From Roseateles sp. (GTDB lineage: Bacteria; Pseudomonadota; Gammaproteobacteria; Burkholderiales; Burkholderiaceae_C), in assembly GCF_019237615.1 (NCBI RefSeq), contig NZ_JAFAGT010000001.1:121058-185057 (forward strand): a DNA stretch of 64,000 nt, read 5' to 3'. Numbering within the stretch: the stretch's first letter is position 1; the number at the start of each line of letters is the position of its first letter. The position numbers and the translations under genes were made by a program. Below, piece after piece: positions 8,288-18,151 of this stretch. Below the pieces are notes generated by a model. That model searched no databases. It was given only the letters and a program-made list of their open reading frames with translations, and was not told the origin of the DNA.

Positions 8288-8572
8288 CTAGGGCTTGCCC
8301 CCAGGTTCCAGTGAGCAATCGCAACCGGCGCCGGCGGCGATCCAGCGCCGCACCAGCCAGCCCCGGATGCCACGGGGTTGCGACGTCAGCACGCCGCAGA
8401 CGTAGCGCTCGCCGTCCCAGCGCAGCGCGACGCAGGCGCCCTTGAGGCGCCGGCTCAGCAGGGCCCCCAGTGGGCAGGGCTCGGCCAGACAGCAGACGCC
8501 GCAGCCGTTGCAGTTGGCCCCGAGCGCCGGTTTGGGCGGCGCGTCGGGGTGGATCTCGATGATCCGGTTCAG
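8288..8572 (-). CDS. Cys-rich (ferredoxin-like) conserved small protein with apparent CTG start
   Basis: 94 residues. There is no in-frame ATG, GTG or TTG, yet the frame is clearly coding (codons end mainly in G or C). It starts best at CTG 8572, which overlaps the oxygenase stop as CTGA and gives an N-terminus L(M)NRIIEIHPD. Cysteines cluster as CNGCGVCCLAEPC (residues 21-33), with more at 47, 59, 84 and 86, a pattern expected for an Fe-S or zinc site; the text around them is not a classical 4Fe-4S motif. The stop is TAG 8290-8288. Co-transcription with the oxygenase is implied by the overlap. Function unknown. Confidence 0.7.
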   Translation of the reverse strand: MNRIIEIHPDAPPKPALGANCNGCGVCCLAEPCPLGALLSRRLKGACVALRWDGERYVCGVLTSQPRGIRGWLVRRWIAAGAGCDCSLEPGGKP

Positions 8573-9411
8573 GTCTTGACGCCCAGCTCGCGCAGGCGTT
8601 CGTTCAGGTAGCTCTCTGCCGTGTAGCGGTCCGACAGCACCACGTCGTCGCGCGGATGCAGGAACAGCGGCAGCGACACGCGGCTCTTCCGGGCGCCCTC
8701 GCCGGTGGGGTTGACGACGCGGTGCTGGGTCGACGGGTAGTAGCCCTCGGAGGCTTCCTGCAGCATGTCGCCGATGTTGATGGTCAGCGTGCCGAAGTCG
8801 CAGGGCACGTCGTGCCAGGTGCCGTCCTTGCCCAGCACCTGCAGCCCCGGCTCGTTGGCGGCGGGCAGGATGGTCAGCAGGTTGATGTCGCCATGCGGTG
8901 CGGCGCGCAGCGAGCCTTCGGGCTCCTGGCCCGTCAGCGGCGGGTAGCGCAGCACGCGCAGCAGCGTCTTGCTGCTGCCGGTGATCATGTTGGACAGCGG
9001 CTCGCGGTACTTGGCGGCGATCTCGGGCGGCGTGTAGCGCTCGACCCAGCCCAGCAGTTCCTCGGCCAGTGCGTTGGCCTCGCGGTAGTAGCCGAGGGCG
9101 TCTTCCTTCAACTGCTCGGGGATGCGGCCCCAGGGGTAGATGTGGAAGTACTCCTTGATGTCCTTCTGCTTGAAGCCCTTCGCCGTCTCAGAGATCTCGG
9201 TCGAGAAATAACCGTCCTGGGTCTCCTTCGAGAACGCGAAGCCATGCTTGGCCTCACTGTTGAAGAAGGCCAGCCAGTCGGCGTAGATCTTCTCGACCAG
9301 CGACTGGCGGATGGGGTGGTTGGTCAGCACGCCGAAGCCGGTTTCGTGCAGGGAACGGGTGAACTTCTCGGCCGCATCGGGCGCGCGGTAGTCGACGACC
9401 TGGACTTGCAT
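8569..9411 (-). CDS. 2-oxoglutarate/Fe(II)-dependent oxygenase, isopenicillin N synthase-like
   Basis: 280-residue soluble oxygenase. The double-stranded beta-helix Fe(II) ligands are visible as H173-x-D175 (HGDINLLTIL) and H230 (STQHRVVNP), followed by the R-x-S co-substrate motif R244-S246 (RVSLPLF). An N-terminal DIOX_N-like half precedes it (GFGVLTNHPI). Start ATG 9411 has a good minus-strand AGGAG six bases upstream. It does not mean the organism makes beta-lactams: such proteins are common in proteobacteria with unknown substrates. It heads the minus-strand run and overlaps the CTG-started Cys-rich gene. Confidence 0.87.
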   Translation of the reverse strand: MQVQVVDYRAPDAAEKFTRSLHETGFGVLTNHPIRQSLVEKIYADWLAFFNSEAKHGFAFSKETQDGYFSTEISETAKGFKQKDIKEYFHIYPWGRIPEQLKEDALGYYREANALAEELLGWVERYTPPEIAAKYREPLSNMITGSSKTLLRVLRYPPLTGQEPEGSLRAAPHGDINLLTILPAANEPGLQVLGKDGTWHDVPCDFGTLTINIGDMLQEASEGYYPSTQHRVVNPTGEGARKSRVSLPLFLHPRDDVVLSDRYTAESYLNERLRELGVKT

Positions 9412-9505
9412 GGGATCTCCTGAATGTCCCTTGGGCCTGCCAACGCGTGTGGTCAAGCCTGTGCGCAGCCATTCAATGGCGGGGCTGGCGCGGATATGGA
9501 GTTTA

Positions 9506-9535
9506 CTTATCCGTCAACTTTCTGACGCCCATCAA
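9506..9535 (-). promoter_or_regulatory. Candidate sigma70 promoter for the oxygenase operon
   Basis: Minus strand: -35 TTGATG (9535-9530), 18-bp spacer, -10 GATAAG (9511-9506). It matches 4 of 6 bases in each box and is about 95 bases before the start codon. A second TTGACG (9517-9512) lies inside the spacer, so the assignment is tentative. Confidence 0.4.
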
Positions 9536-9538
9536 AGC

Positions 9539-9566
9539 TTGTCGGGCAAACCCTTGGTGCTAGAGT
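9539..9566 (+). promoter_or_regulatory. Candidate sigma70 promoter for sucA operon
   Basis: -35 TTGTCG (9539-9544), 16-bp spacer, -10 TAGAGT (9561-9566). It would start transcription near 9573 and leave a leader of about 206 bases before sucA. Weak boxes, but the position fits the boundary between AT-rich spacer and structured leader. Confidence 0.4.
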
Positions 9567-9572
9567 TCGGCC

Positions 9573-9778
9573 CCGAGATGGAACCGGTCTGTTACTCGGA
9601 AAGTCCGCACCCGCGTGGGCGGCAGGCTTTGCGAGCAGCGGAAGAGGTTCCCGGTCCTTCCCGTCCCTTTGCTGGCAACAGCGAGGTGGGTCGCAATCCG
9701 CCAATCGGTCGAGCCGTGTCGCGGAAGGTTCTTCAACCAGCCAACTCCCTGGAAACCGGGGCATGAGGTGAGCGAAAG
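9573..9778 (+). ncRNA. Structured 5' leader of sucA (candidate sucA RNA motif)
   Basis: A 200-base non-coding stretch before sucA. Close to the start codon it holds two small hairpins, GGTT-CTTC-AACC (9727-9738) and CCCTGG-AAA-CCGGGG (9747-9761), the second immediately before the Shine-Dalgarno GAGGTGAG (9765-9772). A conserved cis-regulatory 'sucA RNA motif' has been described upstream of sucA in Burkholderiales, with part of its structure overlapping the ribosome-binding site; this leader has the right gene, order and placement. I cannot align it to the consensus from memory, so membership is inferred. No protein-coding gene is seen from 9412 to 9778. Confidence 0.55.
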
Positions 9779-12634
9779 ATGATGCAGCAATACAGGTCCA
9801 ACTCCTACCTGTTCGGCGGAAACGCGCCGTATGTGGAGGAGATGTACGAGGCTTACCTCGACAACCCCGGCTCCGTCCCGGACAACTGGCGCACCTACTT
9901 CGATGCGTTGCAGCATGTCCCCGCCGTCGACGGCAGCGAGGCCCGCGACGTGGCCCATGCGCCGGTCATCGAATCTTTCGCTCAACGCGCCAAGGCCAAC
10001 GCCTTCGCCAACAAGGCGAGCAGCGCCGACCTGGCCGTTGCCCGCAAGCAGGTCCACGTCCAGTCGCTGATCGCGGCCTACCGCTTCCTGGGCAACCGCT
10101 GGGCGGAGCTGGACCCCCTCAAGCGCGCCGAGCGCCCCAAGATCCCCGAACTCGACCCCGCGTTCTATGACCTGACCGAGTCCGACATGGACATCTCGTT
10201 CAGCGCCGTGAACAGCTATTTCGGCGGCGAGACCATGACGCTGCGCCAGATCGTGCAGGCCCTGCGCGAGACGTATTGCGGCAGCATCGGTTCCGAGTTC
10301 ATGCACGGCTCGGACCCTGGCGAGAAGCGCTGGTGGCAGGAGCGCCTGGAGAAGGCGCGCGGCAAGCCCAGCTTCGGAGCCGAGAAGAAGAAGCACATCC
10401 TGGAGCGGCTGACGGCCGCCGAGGGCCTGGAGCGCTATCTGCACACCAAGTACGTGGGCCAGAAGCGCTTCTCGCTGGAAGGCGGCGAGAGCTTCATCGC
10501 CGCGATGGACGAGCTGATCCAGCACGGCGGCGAGCGCGGCGTGCAGGAAATCGTCATCGGCATGGCCCACCGTGGCCGCCTGAATGTGCTGGTCAACACG
10601 CTGGGCAAGATGCCGGCGGACCTGTTCGCCGAGTTCGAGCACAAGGCCGCCGAGGACCTGCCGGCCGGTGACGTGAAGTACCACCAGGGCTTCAGCTCCG
10701 ACGTCTCCACGCAGGGCGGCCCGGTCCACCTGTCGCTGGCCTTCAACCCGTCCCACCTGGAAATCGTCAACCCGGTGGTGGAGGGCAGCGTGCGTGCCCG
10801 CCAGGACCGCCGTGGCGACAAGGACGGCGCCCAGGTGCTGCCGGTGCTGGTGCACGGCGACGCGGCCTTCGGCGGCCAAGGCGTCGTGCAGGAAACGCTG
10901 GCGATGGCCCAGACCCGCGGCTACCGCACGGGCGGCACGGTGCACATCGTCATCAACAACCAGATCGGCTTCACCACCAGCGACCCGCGCGACCTGCGTT
11001 CCACCTGGTACTGCTCCGACGTCGTCAAGATGATCGAGGCGCCGGTGCTGCACGTGAACGGCGACGACCCCGAGGCCGTCGTGTGGGCCATGGAGCTGTG
11101 CATGGACTACCGCGCCGAGTTCAAGAAGGACGTGGTGCTGGACATCGTCTGCTTCCGCAAGCTGGGCCACAACGAGCAGGACACGCCGGCTCTGACCCAG
11201 CCGCTGATGTACAAGAAGATCGCAGCCCACCCCGGCACGCGCAAGGTCTATGCCGACAAGCTGGTCGCGCAGAACGTGCTGACCGCCGAAGGCGCCGACG
11301 AGATGGTCAAGGCCTATCGCGCGGCGATGGACGAGGGCCGCCACACGGTGGACCCGGTGCTGACCAACTTCAAGAGCAAGTTCGCCACCGACTGGTCGCC
11401 CTTCCTGGGCAAGAAGTGGACGGACAGCTGCGACACCGCCATCCCCGGCGCCGAATGGAAGCGTCTAGCCGAGAAGATCACGACGCTGCCCAAGGACTTC
11501 GCCGCGCACAACCTCGTCAGCAAGCTCTACGCCGACCGCGCCGCGATGGGCCGCGGCGAGATCAATGTGGACTGGGGCATGGGCGAGCACATGGCGTTCG
11601 CGTCGCTGGTGGCCTCGGGCTACCCGGTGCGCCTGTCGGGTGAGGACGCCGGCCGCGGCACCTTCACGCACCGCCACGCCGTGCTGCACGACCAGAACCG
11701 CACGAACTGGGACGAAGGTGCCTACGTGCCGCTGCAGAACGTCGGCGAGGGGCAGGCGCCCTTCGTCGTCATCGACTCCATCCTGTCGGAAGAGGCGGTG
11801 CTGGGCTTCGAGTACGGCTACGCCGCCGCCGAACCGCACACGCTGACCATCTGGGAGGCGCAGTTCGGCGACTTCGTCAACGGCGCCCAGGTCGTCATCG
11901 ACCAGTTCATCGCCTCCGGCGAAGTGAAGTGGGGTCGCTCCAACGGCCTGACGATGATGCTGCCGCATGGCTACGAGGGCCAGGGCCCCGAGCACAGCTC
12001 GGCGCGCCTGGAGCGCTTCATGCAGCTGGCCGCGGACAACAACATGCAGATCGTGCAGCCCACCAACGCCGCGCAGATCTTCCACGTGCTGCGCCGCCAG
12101 ATGCTGCGCATGTTCCGCAAGCCGCTGGTCATCATGACCCCGAAGAGCCTGCTGCGCGCGAAGGACGCCACGTCCCCGCTGGCCGACTTCACCAAGGGCG
12201 AGTTCAAGACCGTCATCGGCGAGCACGACGAGGCCATCGTGGCCGACAAGGTCAAGCGCGTCATCGTCTGCTCGGGCAAGGTCTATTACGACCTGGTGCG
12301 CAAGCGCGAGGAGAAGAAGGCGCACGACACGGCCATCGTCCGCGTCGAGCAGCTCTACCCCTTCCCGCACAAGGCCTTCGCGGCCGAGCTGAAGAAGTAC
12401 CCCAACGCGACCGACATCGTCTGGTGCCAGGACGAGCCGCAGAACCAGGGCGCCTGGTTCTTCGTGCAGCACTACGTGCACGAGAACATGCTCGACGGCC
12501 AGAAGCTCGGCTACGCCGGCCGTCCGGCCAGCGCCAGTCCTGCCTGTGGCTACGCCCACCTGCACCAGGAGCAGCAGAAGGCCTTGCTGGATCAGGCCTT
12601 CGCCAAGCTCAAGGGCTTCATCCTCACCAAGTAA
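9779..12634 (+). CDS. sucA: 2-oxoglutarate dehydrogenase E1 component
   Basis: 951-residue thiamine-diphosphate enzyme that decarboxylates 2-oxoglutarate and passes the succinyl group to the E2 lipoyl domain in the TCA cycle. The N-terminus (SNSYLFGGNAPYVEEMYEAY) is the E1 N-terminal domain that docks E2. The ThDP/Mg site is seen at VHGDAAFGGQGVVQETLA and INNQIGF, and the C-terminal transketolase-like half begins near LSGEDAGRGTFTHRHA. Length is that of E. coli SucA (933). Two ATGs start at 9779 and 9782; the first is 6 bases after the SD. It leads the operon sucA-odhB-lpdA-zapE. Confidence 0.98.
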   Translation: MMQQYRSNSYLFGGNAPYVEEMYEAYLDNPGSVPDNWRTYFDALQHVPAVDGSEARDVAHAPVIESFAQRAKANAFANKASSADLAVARKQVHVQSLIAAYRFLGNRWAELDPLKRAERPKIPELDPAFYDLTESDMDISFSAVNSYFGGETMTLRQIVQALRETYCGSIGSEFMHGSDPGEKRWWQERLEKARGKPSFGAEKKKHILERLTAAEGLERYLHTKYVGQKRFSLEGGESFIAAMDELIQHGGERGVQEIVIGMAHRGRLNVLVNTLGKMPADLFAEFEHKAAEDLPAGDVKYHQGFSSDVSTQGGPVHLSLAFNPSHLEIVNPVVEGSVRARQDRRGDKDGAQVLPVLVHGDAAFGGQGVVQETLAMAQTRGYRTGGTVHIVINNQIGFTTSDPRDLRSTWYCSDVVKMIEAPVLHVNGDDPEAVVWAMELCMDYRAEFKKDVVLDIVCFRKLGHNEQDTPALTQPLMYKKIAAHPGTRKVYADKLVAQNVLTAEGADEMVKAYRAAMDEGRHTVDPVLTNFKSKFATDWSPFLGKKWTDSCDTAIPGAEWKRLAEKITTLPKDFAAHNLVSKLYADRAAMGRGEINVDWGMGEHMAFASLVASGYPVRLSGEDAGRGTFTHRHAVLHDQNRTNWDEGAYVPLQNVGEGQAPFVVIDSILSEEAVLGFEYGYAAAEPHTLTIWEAQFGDFVNGAQVVIDQFIASGEVKWGRSNGLTMMLPHGYEGQGPEHSSARLERFMQLAADNNMQIVQPTNAAQIFHVLRRQMLRMFRKPLVIMTPKSLLRAKDATSPLADFTKGEFKTVIGEHDEAIVADKVKRVIVCSGKVYYDLVRKREEKKAHDTAIVRVEQLYPFPHKAFAAELKKYPNATDIVWCQDEPQNQGAWFFVQHYVHENMLDGQKLGYAGRPASASPACGYAHLHQEQQKALLDQAFAKLKGFILTK

Positions 12635-12644
12635 GACCGCAAGC

Positions 12645-12666
12645 GCAGCGCCCACCGAGGCGCTGC
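12645..12666 (+). terminator. Intercistronic hairpin between sucA and odhB
   Basis: Perfect 8-bp stem GCAGCGCC / GGCGCTGC with a 6-base loop, followed by only TTT. It lies in the 87-base sucA-odhB gap. The short U tract suggests a partial terminator or an mRNA 3'-end stabiliser that lowers odhB relative to sucA, rather than a full stop. Confidence 0.5.
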
Positions 12667-12721
12667 TTTCGCTCGCGCCTGCACCACATCACACCGAATA
12701 AAGAACACGGAGCCTCACACC

Positions 12722-13963
<1,242 letters not shown>

Positions 13964-13981
13964 ATCAAAGGATAGATCAGC

Positions 13982-15403
<1,422 letters not shown>

Positions 15404-15404
15404 C

Positions 15405-16505
15405 GTGACCGAAGTCACCGAGCTCTACCAGCAGACGCTGGCCGAGCGCGGCTACACGGCCGACCCGGCGCAACTGCGCGCCGTGTCGGCCCTGCAGCGC
15501 TGCCAGGACGAGTGGGCCGCCTACAAGGCCCGCCGCAGCAATGCGGTGACCAAGCTGCTGGTGCGCCCGCCCATCCCGCGCGGCGTCTACATGTACGGCG
15601 GCGTGGGCCGGGGCAAGAGCTTCCTGATGGACTGCTTCTTCCAGGCCGTGCCGCTGACGCGCAAGACGCGGCTGCACTTCCACGAGTTCATGCGCGAGGT
15701 GCACCGTGAGCTGCAGGAGCTCAAGGGCATCGCCGATCCGCTGGAGGAGCTGGGCAAGCGCATCGCGCGGCGTTTCCGGCTCATCTGCTTCGACGAGTTC
15801 CACGTCGCGGACGTGACCGACGCGATGATCCTGCACCGGCTGCTGGACGCGCTGTTCCGCAACCGCGTCTCCATCGTCACCACGTCCAATTTCCATCCGG
15901 ACGAGCTCTATCCCAACGGCCTGCACCGCGACCGCATCCTGCCGGCCATTGAGCTGCTGAAGGCCCACCTGGAAGTGCTCAGCGTCGACAACGGCACGGA
16001 CTACCGGCGCCGCACGCTGGAGGACATGAACCTCTACCTGACGCCGCTGAACGGCACGACCGAGGCGACGCTGACGCAGGCCTTCGAGTCCCTGGCCGAG
16101 GCCCAGGACGAGGACCGCAAGCTCATGATCGAGCACCGCGCGATCTATGCGCGCAGGCGAGCCGGCGGCGTCGTCTGGTTTGACTTCGCGACGTTGTGCG
16201 GCGGCCCGCGCTCGCAGAACGACTATCTGGAGCTGGCCAGCCAGTTCCACACGGTCATCCTGTCCGACGTTCCCGAGATGCCGGTGCGCCTGGCCAGCGA
16301 GGCGCGCCGCTTCACCTGGCTGGTGGACGTGCTCTACGACCGCCGGGTCAAGCTCATCATCTCGGCCGCGGTGCCGGCTGAGCAGCTCTATACGGAAGGG
16401 CCTCTGGCCCACGAGTTTCCGCGCACGGTGTCGCGGCTGCAGGAGATGCGCTCGGCCGAGTACTTGGCCCTGGCGCGCCGCGAGGTCGATACTTCGCTGA
16501 CATGA
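15405..16505 (+). CDS. zapE: Cell division protein ZapE (AFG1-like ATPase)
   Basis: 366-residue AAA-like ATPase associated with the Z-ring. Walker A GGVGRGKS at 65-72 and Walker B LICFDEFH at 126-133, followed by the AFG1 family sensor VTTSNFHPDELYPNGLHRDRILPAI. Start is GTG 15405, one base after the lpdA stop; no ATG fits the family N-terminus. Length and motifs match E. coli ZapE (375). Placement behind the odh operon is a Burkholderiales trait. The stop overlaps the next start (ATGA). Confidence 0.93.
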   Translation: MTEVTELYQQTLAERGYTADPAQLRAVSALQRCQDEWAAYKARRSNAVTKLLVRPPIPRGVYMYGGVGRGKSFLMDCFFQAVPLTRKTRLHFHEFMREVHRELQELKGIADPLEELGKRIARRFRLICFDEFHVADVTDAMILHRLLDALFRNRVSIVTTSNFHPDELYPNGLHRDRILPAIELLKAHLEVLSVDNGTDYRRRTLEDMNLYLTPLNGTTEATLTQAFESLAEAQDEDRKLMIEHRAIYARRRAGGVVWFDFATLCGGPRSQNDYLELASQFHTVILSDVPEMPVRLASEARRFTWLVDVLYDRRVKLIISAAVPAEQLYTEGPLAHEFPRTVSRLQEMRSAEYLALARREVDTSLT

Positions 16506-17080
16506 ACCCGCCCGCACTCGTCCTGCTGCTCGTCGCGACGGCCGCCTCGGTCCAGCCCGCGACGCGTGCCGAGGTCGCCGCGCAGCGCGCCGCCATCGAG
16601 CAGCGGTTTGCGCGCGAGCAGGCCGAGTGCGAGAAGCGCTTCAGCGTCGCGGCCTGTCTGGACGACCTGCGCCAGCGCCGTCACGATGCGCTGGTGCCGC
16701 TGGTGCGGCGCGAACATGAGCTGGCCGCGCAGGAGCGTCGCGAGCGCGCCGAGGCCCAGGTCGAGCGGGTGCGCGAGCGCGAACTGGCCGCGGCCCAGGA
16801 AGGTGGGCAGCACCACGAGCGCATCGTCGCGGCGTCGGCGCCGCTGCTGCCGGCCTCGCGGCCGCTGCGCGCGCTCAGCCCCGAGCAGGCCGCGCAGGCC
16901 CGCCAGCAGGCCGAGCAGAAGGCCGACGCGGAGGCGGCACGGCGCCGCGAGCAGGCCCGGGAGCGCGAGCTGCGTCAGCAGCAGCGCCTGGACGCCCACG
17001 CAGCGAGAGAGAAGAGCCGCAGCAAGCCGCTGGCGGCGCCGCTGCCGCTGTCGGGGGCGTCGGCTTCGCAGCCGAACTGA
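16502..17080 (+). CDS. Exported coiled-coil protein of unknown function
   Basis: 192 residues. The short hydrophobic N-terminus (residues 3-18) looks like a Sec signal. The mature protein is almost entirely charged helix rich in Arg, Glu, Gln and Ala, with AECEKRFSVAACLDDLRQRRHDALVPLVRRE (split Cys pair) as its most conserved-looking part, then long Q/R/E/A coiled coils and a Ser/Ala tail. Start ATG 16502 overlaps zapE's TGA. Proteins of this kind are seen after zapE in related genomes, but I know no function. Low-complexity composition makes homology searches hard. Confidence 0.7.
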   Translation: MNPPALVLLLVATAASVQPATRAEVAAQRAAIEQRFAREQAECEKRFSVAACLDDLRQRRHDALVPLVRREHELAAQERRERAEAQVERVRERELAAAQEGGQHHERIVAASAPLLPASRPLRALSPEQAAQARQQAEQKADAEAARRREQARERELRQQQRLDAHAAREKSRSKPLAAPLPLSGASASQPN

Positions 17081-17090
17081 TGCGCGTCAT

Positions 17091-17107
17091 GCCTGCGGGC
17101 CGCAGGC
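17091..17107. terminator. Palindromic hairpin between convergent genes
   Basis: GCCTGCGG-G-CCGCAGGC, a near-perfect palindrome in the 33-base gap between the coiled-coil gene and the PP2C gene. No U tract follows on either strand, so its terminator function is uncertain. Confidence 0.35.
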
Positions 17108-17113
17108 GACGAT

Positions 17114-17884
17114 TCAGTCGAGGTTCTCGAGCTTGACGATGGCGATGGAGAGGTTGTCGCCGCCGCCGCGTGCGCGCTGTCGCGCCTTGCTCACCAGCAG
17201 CTCGGCGGCCTCGCGCGGTGGCAGGCTGTGGAGCACGCTGCCCAGCTCCTGGGCGGTGAAGTAATGCCACAGGCCGTCGCTGCAGCACATCAGCGTGTCG
17301 CCGACCTCCAGGCCCTCGAAGCGCTCTGCGGTCGAGGTCGGCTCCTGCACGGTACCCAGGCAGGCCGTCAGCAGGTTGCTCTGCGCATGCGAGCTGGCCT
17401 CGGCCTCACTCAGCTGGCCCTCATCGACGAGGCGCTGCACATAGGAGTGGTCCATCGAGCGCTTCACGAGGCGGGCGCCGCGGAACCAGTAGATGCGCGA
17501 ATCGCCAGAATGGATCCAGTGCGCGCAGCGGTCACTGGAGACGACGAAGCCGGCGATGGTGCTGTGCGGCTCCTCCTCGGCGGAGATGGCCGTCAGCTTG
17601 ATCATCAGGTGTGCCTCCGACGCGATCTGGCCCAGCAGCTCAGCCGGCGATTCGTCCTCGGGCGAATAGCGCTCGAACAGCTGGCGCGCCGTCAGCACGA
17701 CCTGGTCGGCCGCCTTGCGCCCGCCGCTCTTGCCGCCCATGCCGTCGGCCACGATGCCCATCATGCAGCCTGCGACGCGCGGGTGGGCGATGACGGCCAC
17801 CTGGTCCTGCTGGTAGGTCCGGTCCCCGCGATGGGTGCCGGTGGCGGCGTTGAGTCGGAATCCGGCGGCGATGGGAGGGGGCAT
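17114..17884 (-). CDS. PP2C-type protein serine/threonine phosphatase
   Basis: 256-residue metal-dependent phosphatase. PP2C motifs: GDRTYQQDQ (residues 17-25, with QQD where many members have NED), IVADGMGG (metal Asp-Gly), SGDSRIYWFRG, a CSDGLW motif and GGGDNLSIAIV at the C-terminus. Start ATG 17884; upstream in-frame codons belong to the antisense DUF465 gene. There is no Shine-Dalgarno, and a -10 box ends 7 bases before the ATG. No kinase partner is adjacent; target unknown. Confidence 0.9.
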   Translation of the reverse strand: MPPPIAAGFRLNAATGTHRGDRTYQQDQVAVIAHPRVAGCMMGIVADGMGGKSGGRKAADQVVLTARQLFERYSPEDESPAELLGQIASEAHLMIKLTAISAEEEPHSTIAGFVVSSDRCAHWIHSGDSRIYWFRGARLVKRSMDHSYVQRLVDEGQLSEAEASSHAQSNLLTACLGTVQEPTSTAERFEGLEVGDTLMCCSDGLWHYFTAQELGSVLHSLPPREAAELLVSKARQRARGGGDNLSIAIVKLENLD

Positions 17885-17891
17885 GCTGAAA

Positions 17892-17899
17892 ACTATACT
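17892..17899. promoter_or_regulatory. Overlapping divergent -10 elements (PP2C / DUF465)
   Basis: The sequence ACTATACT reads as TATACT on the plus strand (17894-17899) and TATAGT on the minus strand (17897-17892). The minus element is 7 bases from the PP2C ATG; the plus element would give DUF465 a leader of about 42 bases. No clear -35 boxes. Confidence 0.4.
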
Positions 17900-17947
17900 T
17901 GGCGGCGAGCTTTCGGCCCGCTGCAACCCGCCCCAGAAACCCCTCGG

Positions 17948-18151
17948 ATGGATGAACAACTTCACTCTGTGTCGCGGCGCCTCATCGAGCTGCGCATGGA
18001 GCATGCCGATCTCGACGCGATGATCGATCGCCTCGTCGAGCAGACGCCGCTGGACGAACTGGCGCTGCAGCGCCTGAAGAAGCGCCGCCTGGCCTTGCGC
18101 GACATGATGGCCCGGCTGGAGGCCGCCAGCGAGCCCGATGAACCCGCCTGA
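17948..18151 (+). CDS. DUF465 (YdcH-like) small helical protein
   Basis: 67 residues, highly charged, forming an antiparallel helical hairpin with the DUF465 signature: LRMEHADLDAMIDRL in the first helix and LQRLKKRRLALRDMMARLE in the second. Function of the family is not established. Start ATG 17948 follows the GGATG context; the 3' end overlaps the dinG-type gene by 14 bases, indicating co-translation. Confidence 0.85.
   Translation: MDEQLHSVSRRLIELRMEHADLDAMIDRLVEQTPLDELALQRLKKRRLALRDMMARLEAASEPDEPA

Noticed and set aside
8569..9411. Oxygenase as a true isopenicillin N synthase (beta-lactam biosynthesis)
   Set aside because: Only the fold and Fe ligands match; no ACV synthetase or other pathway genes are near.
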